Assembly: GCA_963556255.1 (NCBI GenBank)
Contig: OY744612.1
Coordinates: 21,727,532 to 21,791,531 of the forward strand
Reading direction: 5' to 3'
DNA length: 64,000 nucleotides
From: Allolobophora icterica
Lineage: Eukaryota > Annelida > Clitellata > Crassiclitellata > Lumbricidae
Part shown: positions 21,446 to 32,045 of the stretch, piece by piece
Position numbering within the stretch: the stretch's first letter is position 1
How the letters are laid out: each line of letters begins with the position of its first letter
Program-made: the position numbers and the translations under genes
Notes under the pieces: generated by a model
What the model was told of the DNA's origin: nothing
The model's database searches: none
Seen by the model: only the letters and a program-made list of their open reading frames with translations

Positions 21446-21817
21446 TGCAATTACCTGTTAATGTGCAACTTATTGTTCGTTTGCAGCTAATATTTTTATT
21501 TCAATTATAAAGATGACACCACGGTTTTTGCGCCCTTCTTTCATAAATATTCTGTAGGCACAGCCTTTGGCTGAGTATTGAAAACCAAAGTTGAACTCAA
21601 TAGATTAAGAGGCACCAAAGTACTTGAAAATGCGAAGGAAAGGTCCTGCCAAGCGAACAGTAACCGAATTCTTTACGTGCGCATACTCGTTATGAAATTC
21701 TACGTTTTTTTTAGTAACACAGAAGTTTTGAGTTCTAAACTAAATGTGTTGTCTATGAAATGTTTACAACTAAGTTATGGCTTAAAGCTACAGTTTTGTG
21801 TCTCTTTGACTTTGCAG

Positions 21818-22186
21818 TTACAATTGAGATGAAAGTGATACTCACAAAAAAATCCAAAAGGTTCACTGAAGCAATTATCTCAACCATAAATAAAATCCGA
21901 GGTAAGAATTTTCCCCAAAAGAAAGAATTTGAGGAACAGATAATCCAGCTGATGGTTCACGATATCGAAATTCTCGGTGCACAGAAAACGCACAAGGGTA
22001 CTATTGTCGTCTGGCTGTGGTGCTATTCACAAGAAAGTCTCTCCAGACTCAGGGAATTGAACATGCCGATCGGCCAATTACCCAGCCATCTCTTTTCAAT
22101 AACTGAAAAACTTGTCGAAACGATTTCGCAATACATTGTTCTGAAAACGTTATACATTGAAGAGAAACAGCTGCTGCAAGATGTGT
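21818..22186 (+). CDS. Locus copy 1, exon: TRADD-N-like alpha/beta domain
   Basis: Acceptor GACTTTGCAG and donor GTGT/GTAAGT, phase 1 on both sides. The 122 residues have a predicted beta-alpha-alpha-beta-beta-alpha-alpha-beta order: EMKVILTK, the RFTEAIISTINKI helix, the EFEEQIIQLM helix, the DIEILGAQK strand, the TIVVWLWC strand, the SQESLSRLREL helix, and a final YIVLKTLYI strand with helix. That order, and the spacing of the IVVWLWC strand to the following helix and final strand, resemble the N-terminal domain of TRADD, the adaptor of TNF-receptor signalling, and TRADD-N-like domains described in invertebrate and bacterial death-type proteins. I reached this by pattern only. The placement beside a CARD supports it. 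Confidence 0.5.
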
Positions 22187-23137
22187 GTAAGTATGATCCT
22201 CACTGTTGCGCATTACTGCACTTGTAAGTTCACATTGGTATTGCGTCTCAAAGTTAACTTACGAGATTTGACCTCGACATGAAAAGACTAAACATGATCA
22301 AAGTGAATAATTAGAAACCACAGAATTTGCTTTTTAAAGAAGACACTTTAAAGTAGTTGTAGTATTTCTTTATTGTACTCAATAAAACTTATGTCGGAAG
22401 AGCACGAATTAAAACAATTACAATTCAAAATTTTACCTGTTGTAAGTTAATTCAATTCAAAATTATAATCCTTTGGAAAGTTTGCCCTTACTTTATCAAC
22501 TTACTTCTGTTCTACAATATATGGGCCTACTCAAGACTGCATGTAATCAAGCTGCAGAACCTGTTGACAATTTCCTTAACTGCGTTGTTTCAACTGCGTT
22601 TCTTTCCAAATAAATTTCCGTCTTCAAAGCGTTTAAGTTCCACACTGGGAATTGTAAAAGTTATAATAATGTCGGTTTCAGTCTATATTCATTAAACTCG
22701 ACCTTTAATTATAGATTTCTATAATTATTCTCCCACTGACATGTGAATATTTATCAAATAATACATTATAAAATCTTTTTGTAGCCAATAGCATACTGTT
22801 TTGGGTCGATGTGCACATCTGGTTCAGAGATGGGCGATAGTGTCTAAGACTAGAGGCTAAGTGTATTCATCAGTGTCTCTGATAATATTCAAAGAGTAGT
22901 CCCATATATTACGAATTATTCTGCAGTAATTAACCCTGCATTGACGCCGGTTCCAGCTGCATTCCAATTTTAACTTGCTTGTTTCTGAGGAAAACTGTGG
23001 TCGAAAACAAGACTAAGAACAACTTTAATTTAAATTTTGCTACATTGTTAAAGCTTCTAAATATTATTTAAGTGGCATGTAATTTTTGTATACCATATAC
23101 TGGATATAAAATGATGGCTGTAAGCATTTTGTTACAG
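22187..23137. other. Intron, alignable with 54.72-56.76 kb
   Basis: Non-coding. Lacks the 1-kb hAT insertion found in unit 2 at 55543-56549 (empty site near 22.93 kb, TGCAGTAATTAAC). Unit 2 has three TAGGCCTA-type insertions relative to this intron. Confidence 0.6.
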
Positions 23138-24067
23138 CTGCTTGTCCTATTCCTATTGATGTCAGAAAAATTCGGAATATTCGTGGAAAAGAGTTTTACG
23201 GAGTGGTGAAGTTTAAAAACAAGATATGCATCCTCAGCCAAAAGCCAAAGTTCATCCAAATCTGCAGCGAACTGCCTCCGTTTGCTGTCGTGCAAAGCCT
23301 TGAGATTAAGAAAATCCAAAATCCTTACAGCATGGCAGCTGGTCCAGACTGTCTCTACGTCAAGACTGTTCATTGATAAGACGAACAAAAAAGAAGTCCA
23401 CTGCGTCTCGAAACTCATATTTGAGTCTGAAGATTTTGGTCAAGACCGAGTCTTGCGTTGGCTGCCAAATATAAAGGAGAGTTTCGAGCTCTCAGCGTGC
23501 AGGGATGGCAGATTGTTGCTGATGAGAGAGTGCCAGCCACCGACCTTGGAAATCTATGGCTCAAGAGCGCCAAACAACAATGAGGCCAGTCTGATTCATA
23601 CCATCAACTTAGATAAAGACTTCGGTCGATTGCAACACGCTGTTGAGACAGAGAGCGGAAATTTCGTCATCAGCCACTTTTTAGACTACAGTTATTCGAA
23701 GTGCCATATCAGTGAGATAAATAAATCAGGACAAACTGTTCGTCGTTTCTATGCCAAAGACGATATACGGCAAGTGATGACTGTATACTCGCTTGCTCTG
23801 GACTCGTATGGTCGAGTGTTTGTGGCTGATTTTGGCAGCAATCAAGTAGTTCTATTGGATTCTCAGCTGAAGTGGATTCAGGTCATCCTGTCTATGGCTA
23901 AGGATGGCCTGATGCAGCCTGCTGCACTATGGTACGATGAAAAAATGAAGCAGCTGGTTGCAGCACAACGATCCACAAGAAAGGATTGTTCTACCAATAC
24001 GAATCCAGTTACAATGGAACCAGCGATTTACGTGGTTGACATTCCCGCTCTTTCCAAGGCAGTGTAG
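23138..24067 (+). pseudogene. Locus copy 1, exon: beta-propeller 2, frameshifted
   Basis: Acceptor GTTACAG/CT continues the TRADD-N-like exon in phase 1. The exon is homologous to the intact 56761-57695 exon and would be the terminal coding exon, ending VDIPALSKAV before TAG. NHL-type blades include SLALDSYGRVFVADFGSNQV near 23790-23850. Relative to unit 2, five bases are missing at about 23365-23371, after the codons for CLYVK. This puts a TGA in frame at 23374-23376, and the remainder reads on in another frame from about 23372. As sequenced, the protein loses about three quarters of propeller 2. A single assembly or sequencing error could also produce this. Confidence 0.75.
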
Positions 24068-24185
24068 TGATCATAAATGAAATCGTTTGACAGCCATGTC
24101 TCCATCTCTTAACTTGAATCAGTTTCATTGAATCTGTATAATGTACTGAAACTTAAGGACTGTTTAAATGTTAAAGACTTAAAAA

Positions 24186-24191
24186 AATAAA
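24186..24191 (+). promoter_or_regulatory. Polyadenylation signal AATAAA, copy 1
   Basis: About 120 bases after the terminal TAG of the propeller-2 exon. The equivalent signal is kept in unit 2 at 57801-57806. This marks the 3' end of the locus. Confidence 0.6.
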
Positions 24192-24820
24192 TAACAGTTT
24201 TTAATCAGACACATTACGTCGTGTTGGTAAAATACACGTTGAATATCTTGAAGTATAGTCACCAAAATAACTTACGGTATTGCTAGAAAAAACTGTTAAA
24301 TAAGCCTGGCCCACGTCTGAAACCCTCTGATGCTTCGCTTGTTATATGTAAACACTGACACGGGAGCATGCCTATCAAGCAGACAATGAGATTATTGAGT
24401 CAACAAATCTGCACGATCGTCGACGCAAGTATCATTCGTCGGGCCACAGATGGTACAAAGTTCTGACTGTGAATGTTGGTCAAGGATAGATATGCGTTGT
24501 GGAAATCCTGCCATTAGCTTCTGGCGATCTCCGTAAGTCGGAGGGGCGGTGTCATGTTGATGGACCGTGACCGTGTGATCCGACAACGATGACCAGGTCG
24601 TCAGAGAGCGACACGCCCTCGCGCGTGGTCACATGGTCCAGTTAGCCGCCGAGTCGGTATGTCGGAGAATTCACGTTCTGTTGGAAGCATTACGCCGACA
24701 GGGCTTCATTGTATTTAACCCTCGAATGCCCAAGGGACCCCAGACGCGCTTTTCCACGGATAACTTTAGAACGGCTAAGAAATTGTAAATATGGTTTTAG
24801 GACATCCTAAAGCCTTCAAT
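24192..24820. other. Downstream flank of copy 1
   Basis: Alignable with 57.8-58.93 kb of unit 2, for example the block with ACGATCGTCGACGCAAGTAT at 24.41 and 58.76 kb. No gene is recognised in either copy. Confidence 0.5.
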
Positions 24821-25016
24821 CAGGGCCGTAGCCACGATTTTGTTTCGGGGGTGTTTTCTGTTTCGGGGGGTGTTTTCTCGTCCTTGAGCAAGCTGACGTG
24901 CAACCAAGTCAAGCGACCAAGGGGTTTGTAGTTAGTAAATGCATTATTTCATTTTTACATTATTTAATTTCGGGGGGTGTTTAAACACCAAAAACACCCC
25001 CCTAGCTACGGCCTTG
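24821..25016. mobile_element. hAT-type MITE, 196 bp
   Basis: Starts CAGGGCCGTAGCCACG, ends CTAGCTACGGCCTTG, with a perfect 8-bp duplication CCTTCAAT (24813-24820 and 25017-25024). GGGGGTGTTT repeats lie just inside both ends. Confidence 0.92.
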
Positions 25017-25061
25017 CCTTCAATTTGGCTTTGTATGATATATTTTGCGTGATTATTCTAC

Positions 25062-25376
25062 CACCCTGTAGCCCACAACCATAGCATATACCAAGGACAC
25101 CCCCAAGATATGCGGCTGATGGTCATACTGGCACATGGTTTACCAGCCCAGAAATAAATTTTTGAACGCACGTTATTGTGAAATACCATATATTAGTCAA
25201 TTGCAAATTGAATTTGGTTTATCACAAGCCAAATTCCGTTAAAATATTCCAATCCTGTACCCCACAACCATAGCATAAACCAAGGGCACCCCAGGATATG
25301 CGGCTGATGGTCACACTGGCACATGGTTTACCAGCCCAGAAATAAATTGTTCAACTGACGTTATTGTGAAATACAA
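25062..25376. repeat. Tandem repeat of about 186 bp, two copies
   Basis: Blocks such as CCCACAACCATAGCATA and GGCTGATGGTCA...CTGGCACATGGTTTACC occur at about 25.07 and 25.26 kb with the same spacing. A further partial unit (GTGAAATACCATATAT, then AAATATTCCAATCC) lies at 27.26-27.35 kb beyond the mariner insertion, so the array was split by it. Confidence 0.8.
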
Positions 25377-25589
25377 CACGGTGAGTCAGAAAAAAACGTG
25401 TCCCTACATAACTTAACATAATTCATGCAGATAACCATCAATTTCAACGAAATTTCAGAATATGATGCTGGATGGTCTAGTCAAATGTTACATGAATTAT
25501 TTTTTATAAAAAACTGAACCAGCGTAAACTGTAATTACGTTACGATAAAATGGTGTCTACCGGAGAAAATAAACACGTCGTAAGATTTT

Positions 25590-26036
25590 AAAGAAAGATT
25601 AAACATTACCGTGCGAAACTTTTTTAAAGAAATTTGGAGATAAAGGGTGGACTCGTGGTGGGATAAATGCTATCCTTTCAAAGATCGATAATACTGGGTC
25701 TTGTCATCGTCAACCAGGTAGCTGACGCCCGCGAACATCCAGAACGGTCGACACTGTTAAACAGGCTGAATCGCTGAAGTACCATATTTCATTCTGTCCA
25801 CTTTGTGTCCACCTAGCAGCCCTGATTTAAATCCGGAAGACTATAAAATATCTAGTGTCATGCAAGAAATGGTCTATAGATGTTGAATACATGATGCCAA
25901 CGAGTTGCGTCATCGAATTATGGGAAGTATGGGACGAAAAGGATCACCGCATCATTGATGAGTCCGTCAAGCCGTTGCGTAGGCGTCTTCGCGCATGCGC
26001 GAATGCCCAAGCAGGTCAATTTGAACACAAATTTTA
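25590..26036 (+). pseudogene. mariner transposase remnant
   Basis: Forward frames broken by stops. The N-terminal helix-turn-helix-like part is around 25560-25700. The C-terminal part, near 25855-26036, contains ELWEVWDEKDHRIIDESVKP followed by LRRRLRACANAQAGQFEH, which is the classic mariner transposase C-terminus. An IRKTIKY segment before it corresponds to the SPDLNPxDY catalytic block, shifted and mutated. Non-functional. Confidence 0.75.
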
Positions 26037-26059
26037 ACTTTCTCAATGCTTAGTAATAA

Positions 26060-26953
26060 CAGTCTTGTTGTCAAGACCTTAAACCTCAAGACCAAGACCA
26101 AGACCAAGACCTTGAACCTCAAGACCAAGACCAAGACCTTGAACCTCAAGACCAAGACCAAGACCAAGACTTTGAACCTCGAGACCAAGACCAAGACCAA
26201 GACCTTGAACCTCAAGACCAAGACCAAGACCAAGACCCAAAAAATCGCAATCAGGTCAAGACTTCTAAAATTGTGAAGTCGGAATATTCGCTATTTTAAT
26301 TAAAACATGAGTCTTATTTTATTCAAGCAAATTAACTTTAAATGCAAACTCCAGAGAAATCCGAATTTGTATTCAAAAGTCCTTCATGCAAACTATTATT
26401 CCAAATGCCTTTTGTATTTTATAAAAAACCAATTCGCTCAGAATTTTCTGACCAAGACGTGCCTGGTGGGCCTCAACAAAATTCCGCCATGTGAAAAAAT
26501 ACGTTCTACAGGTGCTGAAGTCGCTGACACACAAACAGAAGCTTTTCGAGCACTGGATGTTATGTACAGATCTTGAGTCTTTTGAAATCTTCCCATGGTT
26601 TACATACCGTCTGATACAGAATTACTGTTGCTGCTGCCAATGTGTTTTCCTGACCAACAAGACTTGTATCCATCCATAGATATTGGTCGTATGATGCAAG
26701 CAGGCTTGATACAGAATTCTTGAGTTCTGTTAAATGACTGTTCATATTGACAGCCGGTCTTGGTCTTGGTCTTGCGAGACCAAGACCAAGACTTTGAACC
26801 TCAAGACCAAGACCAAGACCAAGACCTTGAACCTCAAGACCAAGACCAAGACCAAGACCTTGAACCTCAAGACCAAGACCAAGACCAAGACTTTTAAAAA
26901 CGAACTCGAGTGCACTCGAGACCAAGACCTTGGTCTCGAGGACAACAAGACTG
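26060..26953 (-). mobile_element. hAT element with subterminal (CAAGAC)n, copy b
   Basis: Starts CAGTCTTGTTGTC, ends GACAACAAGACTG, with a perfect 8-bp duplication AGTAATAA (26052-26059 and 26954-26961). Same family as 12741-13826 in opposite orientation: it carries the same CAAGAC arrays at both ends and the same transposase-remnant region (about 26290-26700, minus strand). Inserted into a mariner. Confidence 0.92.
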
Positions 26954-27506
26954 AGTAATAACTCTTCCATCTTCCCTTAAAATTTCGTTGACATAACCTG
27001 ATTCCTTACGAAGTTAAAGCAAAATATGGTGGGACACGTTTTTTTCTGACTCACCGTGTATATATCAGGCATCGTTGGACGGCGAATTCAACGCTGAGTG
27101 TAATACAGTTTGATCTACTGTAGTACCCGTTGCCTATTCGAAGTTATACAGGCAAAAGCTACATGCGTACAATTGAATAGGCCTACCTGCGAAAAATCCC
27201 GAAATTGCAAAACACTACAAACAAGTATTAAAGTTAAAATAAAGTTTCACCAGGTGGGGCCATTGTGAAATACCATATATCAGTCGATTGGAAATTCAAT
27301 TTGGATTGTAAAGCCAAATCTCGTTAAAATATTCCAATCCCTTCTCCAGGTATCACAATGAAAACACTGTGGTCCAGTCGAACCCTTCTTTGTGCATTCG
27401 TGTACCAAAAAAAAAATCCTTCGCTTCATTGCCCCCTGAGACCCAAGTCGGTCGTTAATCGCCTTGTTTGAGGTAGTCTTAGGAGGTCACACTCCTGCAG
27501 ATTTCC

Positions 27507-28001
27507 TCAAGTAGACCCTCCGTCCAGATGAGAGAAGGCAGATAGGGGTGGCTCAGATGTTACAGCCACAGATGGTAAGACAAAAGAGGCGGTTGGTATC
27601 AAATTAGATCTGCTAGTTCTCTCACGGATCCTTACACTTCTCCCAAGTGGTAGATCCATGTCTGAGGAACCACTGTCGGGTAGGGTGTTACTGACCTCCC
27701 AAGAAATATACGAGGGCCTGGCCGGAGGGAAGACATTGGCCGCTGGTCTAGCGGCTATACCCGTGGTCGGAGAGTACGGGCTCTTTACGTAATCTGCTGT
27801 ATTGGCTTCCACGCCATCTACTCTCTCTACTCTCTCCGATACGAATTCTAAATGGTCCGGTATACAAAATTGCTGGTCTTTTAAGTCGTCTAATCTATCC
27901 ATAAGCACTTGTTGCTGACTGTTAGCAACCGTTTGCTGGTTGCTCAACACAACCTGACCAGCAGCTAGTCGCTCTAGACTTCCTAAGATTTGGGTTAACA
28001 T
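27507..28001 (-). pseudogene. Possible Gag-like fragment of an LTR retroelement
   Basis: A 164-codon minus-strand frame without a recognised domain. The N-terminal half is helical and Gln-rich (a QVLMDRLDDLKDQQ coiled-coil-like stretch), and the rest is Pro/Ser-rich with an Arg-rich patch. It sits next to direct repeats at 28.06-28.95 kb that could be LTR remnants. N-terminal parts of retroelement Gag proteins can look like this, but the call is weak. Confidence 0.3.
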
Positions 28002-28055
28002 GGGGGATTGTCTTAATTCCTATTCTGCGCCTTCTCTCACTACATCAGATCCTAC

Positions 28056-28960
28056 TTCTCGTAAAGGATACAGAGACATGCTTCTAATTATATATATTTA
28101 TTATAGCAACACCATCTAATAGCACAGTTAATACAAACACACAATAACAAGATAATGCTACTCGTTCTACTGGCACAGACGATCTTCGTACAAGCAATTA
28201 TAATCATTAATTATCGTTAGTAATCTGGGCTGGGTATCTGATAGAGGGTCGCCCGGTCGCTGCATAGACAATCAATTATCTCACGACAGTATAGTTGTTC
28301 ACGCGCTTTCTCCTTCTTTCCTGACGCAGATCATAATCAGCTCCTTACTTGTCGTAGCACTCATCGGGCAACAGACGTAGAACGCAGAAATTCTCCTACA
28401 TTCACAGCATTCAGATAACGGGATATCGATATAGATTCCATTCCATAGGGAATACTCCGTAGTTAGTCTATGAGAGTTCGCTTTACAATAGCTGTATAAT
28501 TAGGCTGAAACGGTCATATAAGGACTCGCTTTACTTCTCGTAAAGGAGACAGAGACATGCTTCTAAGTTCTAACTATAGCAACACCATCTAATAGCACAA
28601 TTAGGCCTAACACAAACACATGATACACGAAGTCTGTATGGAAAACGGGGTTCGACTCTGGTGAAGCTTATTTCCTTCAGATAACGTCAGCTGCTTGTGG
28701 TATCCAATAGCGCTATATTCCTCGCTATGGATGATTACGAATGACACTGGCAATATCCTCAGTGTATCCGGAGTTCGGACCTCTATCGGCACAACACTGC
28801 ACTACACTATTCGTGGTTCTTCTTCGGTGCTGTCCACGGAACTCGTCACGGAATTCGTCACGGCACTAGTCACAGAACTGGTCACGGAACTGTCCACACA
28901 GAACTGTTTACCTGGCCTTATATGCTCTCGTCTGGGTTCTCCATACTGACGCGCATACGA
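28056..28960. repeat. Direct repeat, possible degenerate LTR pair
   Basis: CTCGTAAAGGA(T/G)ACAGAGACATGCTTCTAA and GCAACACCATCTAATAGCAC occur at 28.06 and again at 28.53 kb, but the sequence after each diverges. A short 15-base tandem motif (CACGGAACT...GT) fills 28.83-28.90 kb. No gene was found from here to 29.47 kb. Confidence 0.4.
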
Positions 28961-29470
28961 CACTTGCGTGAGTCACGTGGTCTCTGCTCTGTACGTTGCT
29001 CGCATGCGCGCAGTCGGCTGGCGTCTCTTTCTCATTTCTTGCTTCGCAGCCAAGTGCGAGGGATCTCTTTGTTGTAAGGGCACTTCAATACAACCATTTC
29101 CACCAGGCTTCTATATGCCACTCACGGATTATATTTTCTTGCAGGTTACATCATGCTGGATTACATCAAATACGAAGGTAGGAATACGTTAAGTACAACG
29201 GTAAGTCGATATTAAATTTTCATATCAATAATATCTATACATATAAAAGCCTTGATCCGTCCATCTGTCATGGTGTAACGATCTGACTCATGCTATACCC
29301 CGCACGCCCGAGCTCGCTACCTCGACTCGGCTGTCGACGCCAGAGGTCGCTTCCTTGACTCGGCCGTCGACGTCAGAGGTCGCCAGACGCCAGAGGGCGC
29401 CTCCTCGACTGCGAAGCCAGAGGTCGCCAGAGGTCACCAGACGCCAGAGGTCGTCAGACGCCAGAGGTTT

Positions 29471-30692
29471 GGAGTGAAAATAACTGCAGCAGTATATTGC
29501 TATATGTAGGGGCAGGCATTTGAATATGTTTGATACAGGCGCATGCAATTAAGGCGGCAGTTACTGAAGCAGTATATTGGTAGACTAGCTGGTTTACCCG
29601 GCGTTGCCCGGGGTTATAAATTTCAATCCCTGTAGCGAATAAGCAACAAAATAAGTTTAAATCCGTGTAGCGAATAAGGAGGAAATTTAGGCGACCTGTG
29701 GGGAGACTGCTTCGCAGTCTTGTGTACGCCTTCTGGCGTACAGCGGAGACTGCTTCGCAGTCTTGTATACGCCTTCTGGCATATAGCGACCTCTGCCGTG
29801 GACTTACTGCTTCGCAGTCGCCCTCTGGCGGCGACTGCTTCGCAGTCTTGGAGGCCCTTGTGGCGTCTAGCGACCTGTGGGGGAGACTGCTTCGCAGTGT
29901 TGTATACGCCTTCTTGCGTACAGCGGAGACTGCTTCGCAGTCTTGTATACGCCTTGTCGCGTCTTGCGACCTCTGCCGTGACCTCGCCCTGTGGCGTGGA
30001 CTGACTGCTTCGCAGTCGAAGAGGGTGAACCCGGCGTTGGCGGATTAAAGAAAACGCCAGAAATCTAGCCCTCACTGCCCTTAGTAAAGCAGAGTCTTTG
30101 AACATACAATTTTGCTGTAAAACGATGAATATAGTTCGAATCGATTGTAATTAAATTTTGTGCGAAAGTAAACAACGTCGTTATGCGCATTATTAATGAC
30201 GTTGGGGAATACCCGCGCCATAAATAGAACCGCTTGGCAGTGGAAGAGGCGAGCTGGGGCGTGAGGGACGGTGTCGTTATGCGCATTATTAATGACGTTG
30301 GGGAATACCGGCGCCATAAATAGAACCGCTTTGCAGTGGAAGAGGCGAGCTGGGGCGTGAGGGACAGTCGGTTGGGTAGAGTTTTGGGGATTTTCACCAT
30401 GTTAGCGGTGAAAAGGGGGTACGCGAACCCCTCCACTGGGTGTCCGATGCCGAGGCCGACACAGTAGTGAGGTTTCGAGTGAAAAGGTGCAAAATTGTAG
30501 AAGTTAATCCCGGTCAAACAGACAGAGAGACAGACAGACACACAGACACACAGAATTCTCGCTTTATTTATATAGATGTAGGGGCAGGTTTTTGCCGCCT
30601 TAACTGCATGCATCTGTATCAAACATAGGCAAATGCCTGCCCCTACATATACCAATACACTGCTGCAGTTATTTTCACTCCAAATGTGACTT
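29471..30692. mobile_element. Fold-back element with about 90-bp arms
   Basis: The arm 29471-29559 (GGAGTGAAAATAACTGCAGC onward to AAGGCGGCA) is repeated inverted at about 30592-30690 with few mismatches. Arms and a small spacer would form one long palindrome. A Helitron-like element has landed in the spacer. Confidence 0.75.
29585..30576 (-). mobile_element. Non-autonomous Helitron-like element
   Basis: Read on the minus strand it starts A/TCTATATAAATAAAGC, followed by TCTGTCTGTC-type sequence, and ends with a GC-rich hairpin (CCGGGCAACGCCGGGTAAACC) and CAGCTAG/T. TC start, 3' hairpin, CTAG end and insertion between A and T are Helitron features. No Rep/helicase. Interior: repeats of GACTGCTTCGCAGTC (29.70-30.03 kb) and a 96-bp tandem duplication (30177-30272 and 30273-30368). 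TE-like sequence, not a gene, despite long open frames in both directions. Confidence 0.65.
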
Positions 30693-31389
30693 ATAATCAA
30701 GCATTTTAACAAACAAATCCAGTTCTCTTCCTATCAATCCATTCATTTTCTTTATATTTATGAGCACAGGTGGAATGCATGTTACCGCTTCATTCATGGC
30801 ACAATTTATGACAATCACGGTTTGTCCTCATATATTGGCGAATCATTACTACAACACAACCAGAAAAAAGTCACTAGACAGGTAGGTTTTCATAGCTAGT
30901 TGCCGAAATATACGGGGCGAAAAGCCCTGGGAGGATCTTTGCCTCGTCACACAGGATGGCTTTTGCCGCCAAGATTTTTATTATTAATGAGTAATTAGTA
31001 TAACATGTGACAAACAATCTCATCGTCTCAAAACACCTAAATGTGCCTAACACATTTTATTACGAAACGAACAAGGACTTATATTTGTTTCTTAAAACTG
31101 GCGAATCGATGGTTTTTTGTGACGATTTTACACCAAGTCATTCGCAAGTCATTCCACTTTCGCTGGTCCAAAAATAACTTATTTGCATAATCCCCACACA
31201 GCACTTAACGTCAAGGATGCCTTTTGCCCGAACTCAACCATTACTCAAACAATGTTAGAATGTGCCTAAGGTAAATAAGGCTATTCTGTGCGTGGCGAAA
31301 GTGAAAATGCGGCCATGATTCACAAATATAATTATAATTTCGGTTTTGCAGATGCGACGCTTTTCGCAATCGGCCTGCCAGTCTCGAGC
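30693..31389. other. Right end of unit 1, homologous to 60.15-61.03 kb
   Basis: From about 30760 the sequence follows 60150 onward (GAGCACAGGTGG, then CACGGTTTGTCCTCATATA). No exon with conserved frame in both copies was found. Confidence 0.55.
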
Positions 31390-31571
31390 AAACTTAAAAC
31401 ATACATACATGCATACATACATGCATACATACATGCATACTATATGCAAACATATACATCATAGAAACATACATACATACATATACACATACATGGAAAC
31501 ATTTGTATACATACATACATACATACATATATACATACATACATACATACATACATACATACATACATACA

Positions 31572-31605
<34 letters not shown>

Positions 31606-31606
31606 G
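31390..31606. repeat. (CATA)n tract at unit 1/unit 2 junction, left part
   Basis: Nearly pure ACATACAT over about 200 bases. It continues at 36493-36580 after the LTR element, so the retroelement inserted into this microsatellite. Confidence 0.95.
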
Positions 31607-31945
31607 TGGTCATACATACAGTCATCCATTCATTCGGTCGTGCACATAATGTATCTGTTGCATGCGAGCTGTAGGTAGGAAGGCTCAGCTATCATCATCA
31701 GCACAAGTCACTTATGTATTAAGAGGCATGTTTTGGGAAACGAGAGGGAGAGAGAAGGGAAGAACGAGGAACGAACGACGGTGGTAGGAACAACAACAGT
31801 GTGTAGTGAGTGAATTGAGAGTGCGTGTAGGTGAATCGAATATTAACTATTGTAGTCAACGTAGTTAATTGCAAGTTAACAATAAAGTAAATATTAAATC
31901 AATGAGTGTTATCTATCAACGAAGTAGCCAACAACGGCCGCTACA
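31607..31945 (+). repeat. 5' LTR
   Basis: 339 bp, TG...CA. AATAAA occurs near 31883. Directly followed by GGTGGTGGAGAACCGCTTC, where a primer-binding site would be expected. The sequence CTACAG/GTGGTG at its end could also act as a splice donor. Confidence 0.88.
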
Positions 31946-32045
31946 GGTGGTGGAGAACCGCTTCAGAACGATCCGACCTCTCGTCTACATCCGATCGAGC
32001 AGTTCCGTTTCAGCATTTCTGTGACCGCTCAGCGCTGGTATATCG

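Larger units (their letters stand above)
25377..27058 (+). mobile_element. mariner-type element with a hAT nested inside
   Basis: A 28-base perfect inverted repeat starts CACGGTGAGTCAG on the left and ends CTGACTCACCGTG on the right, with TA after the right end (AA, probably a mutated TA, before the left end). Without the nested hAT at 26060-26953 it is about 780 bases, shorter than a complete 1.3-kb mariner. Confidence 0.85.

Noticed and set aside
21182..21490. 102-codon frame rich in Leu (poly-Leu tail)
   Set aside because: Made by the (TTC)n/(TCC)n tract; the same applies to 53866-54132.
25967..26276. Open frames with Lys-Thr-Lys-Thr-Leu-Asn repeats in both orientations (also 12663-12926, 13610-13927 and 26734-26970)
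   Set aside because: They are the (CAAGAC)n arrays of the hAT family, not proteins.
29623..30712. Long open frames on both strands around 29.6-30.7 kb
   Set aside because: They run over a Helitron-like element and its internal palindromic repeats; frames in opposite directions are equally long and show no domain.
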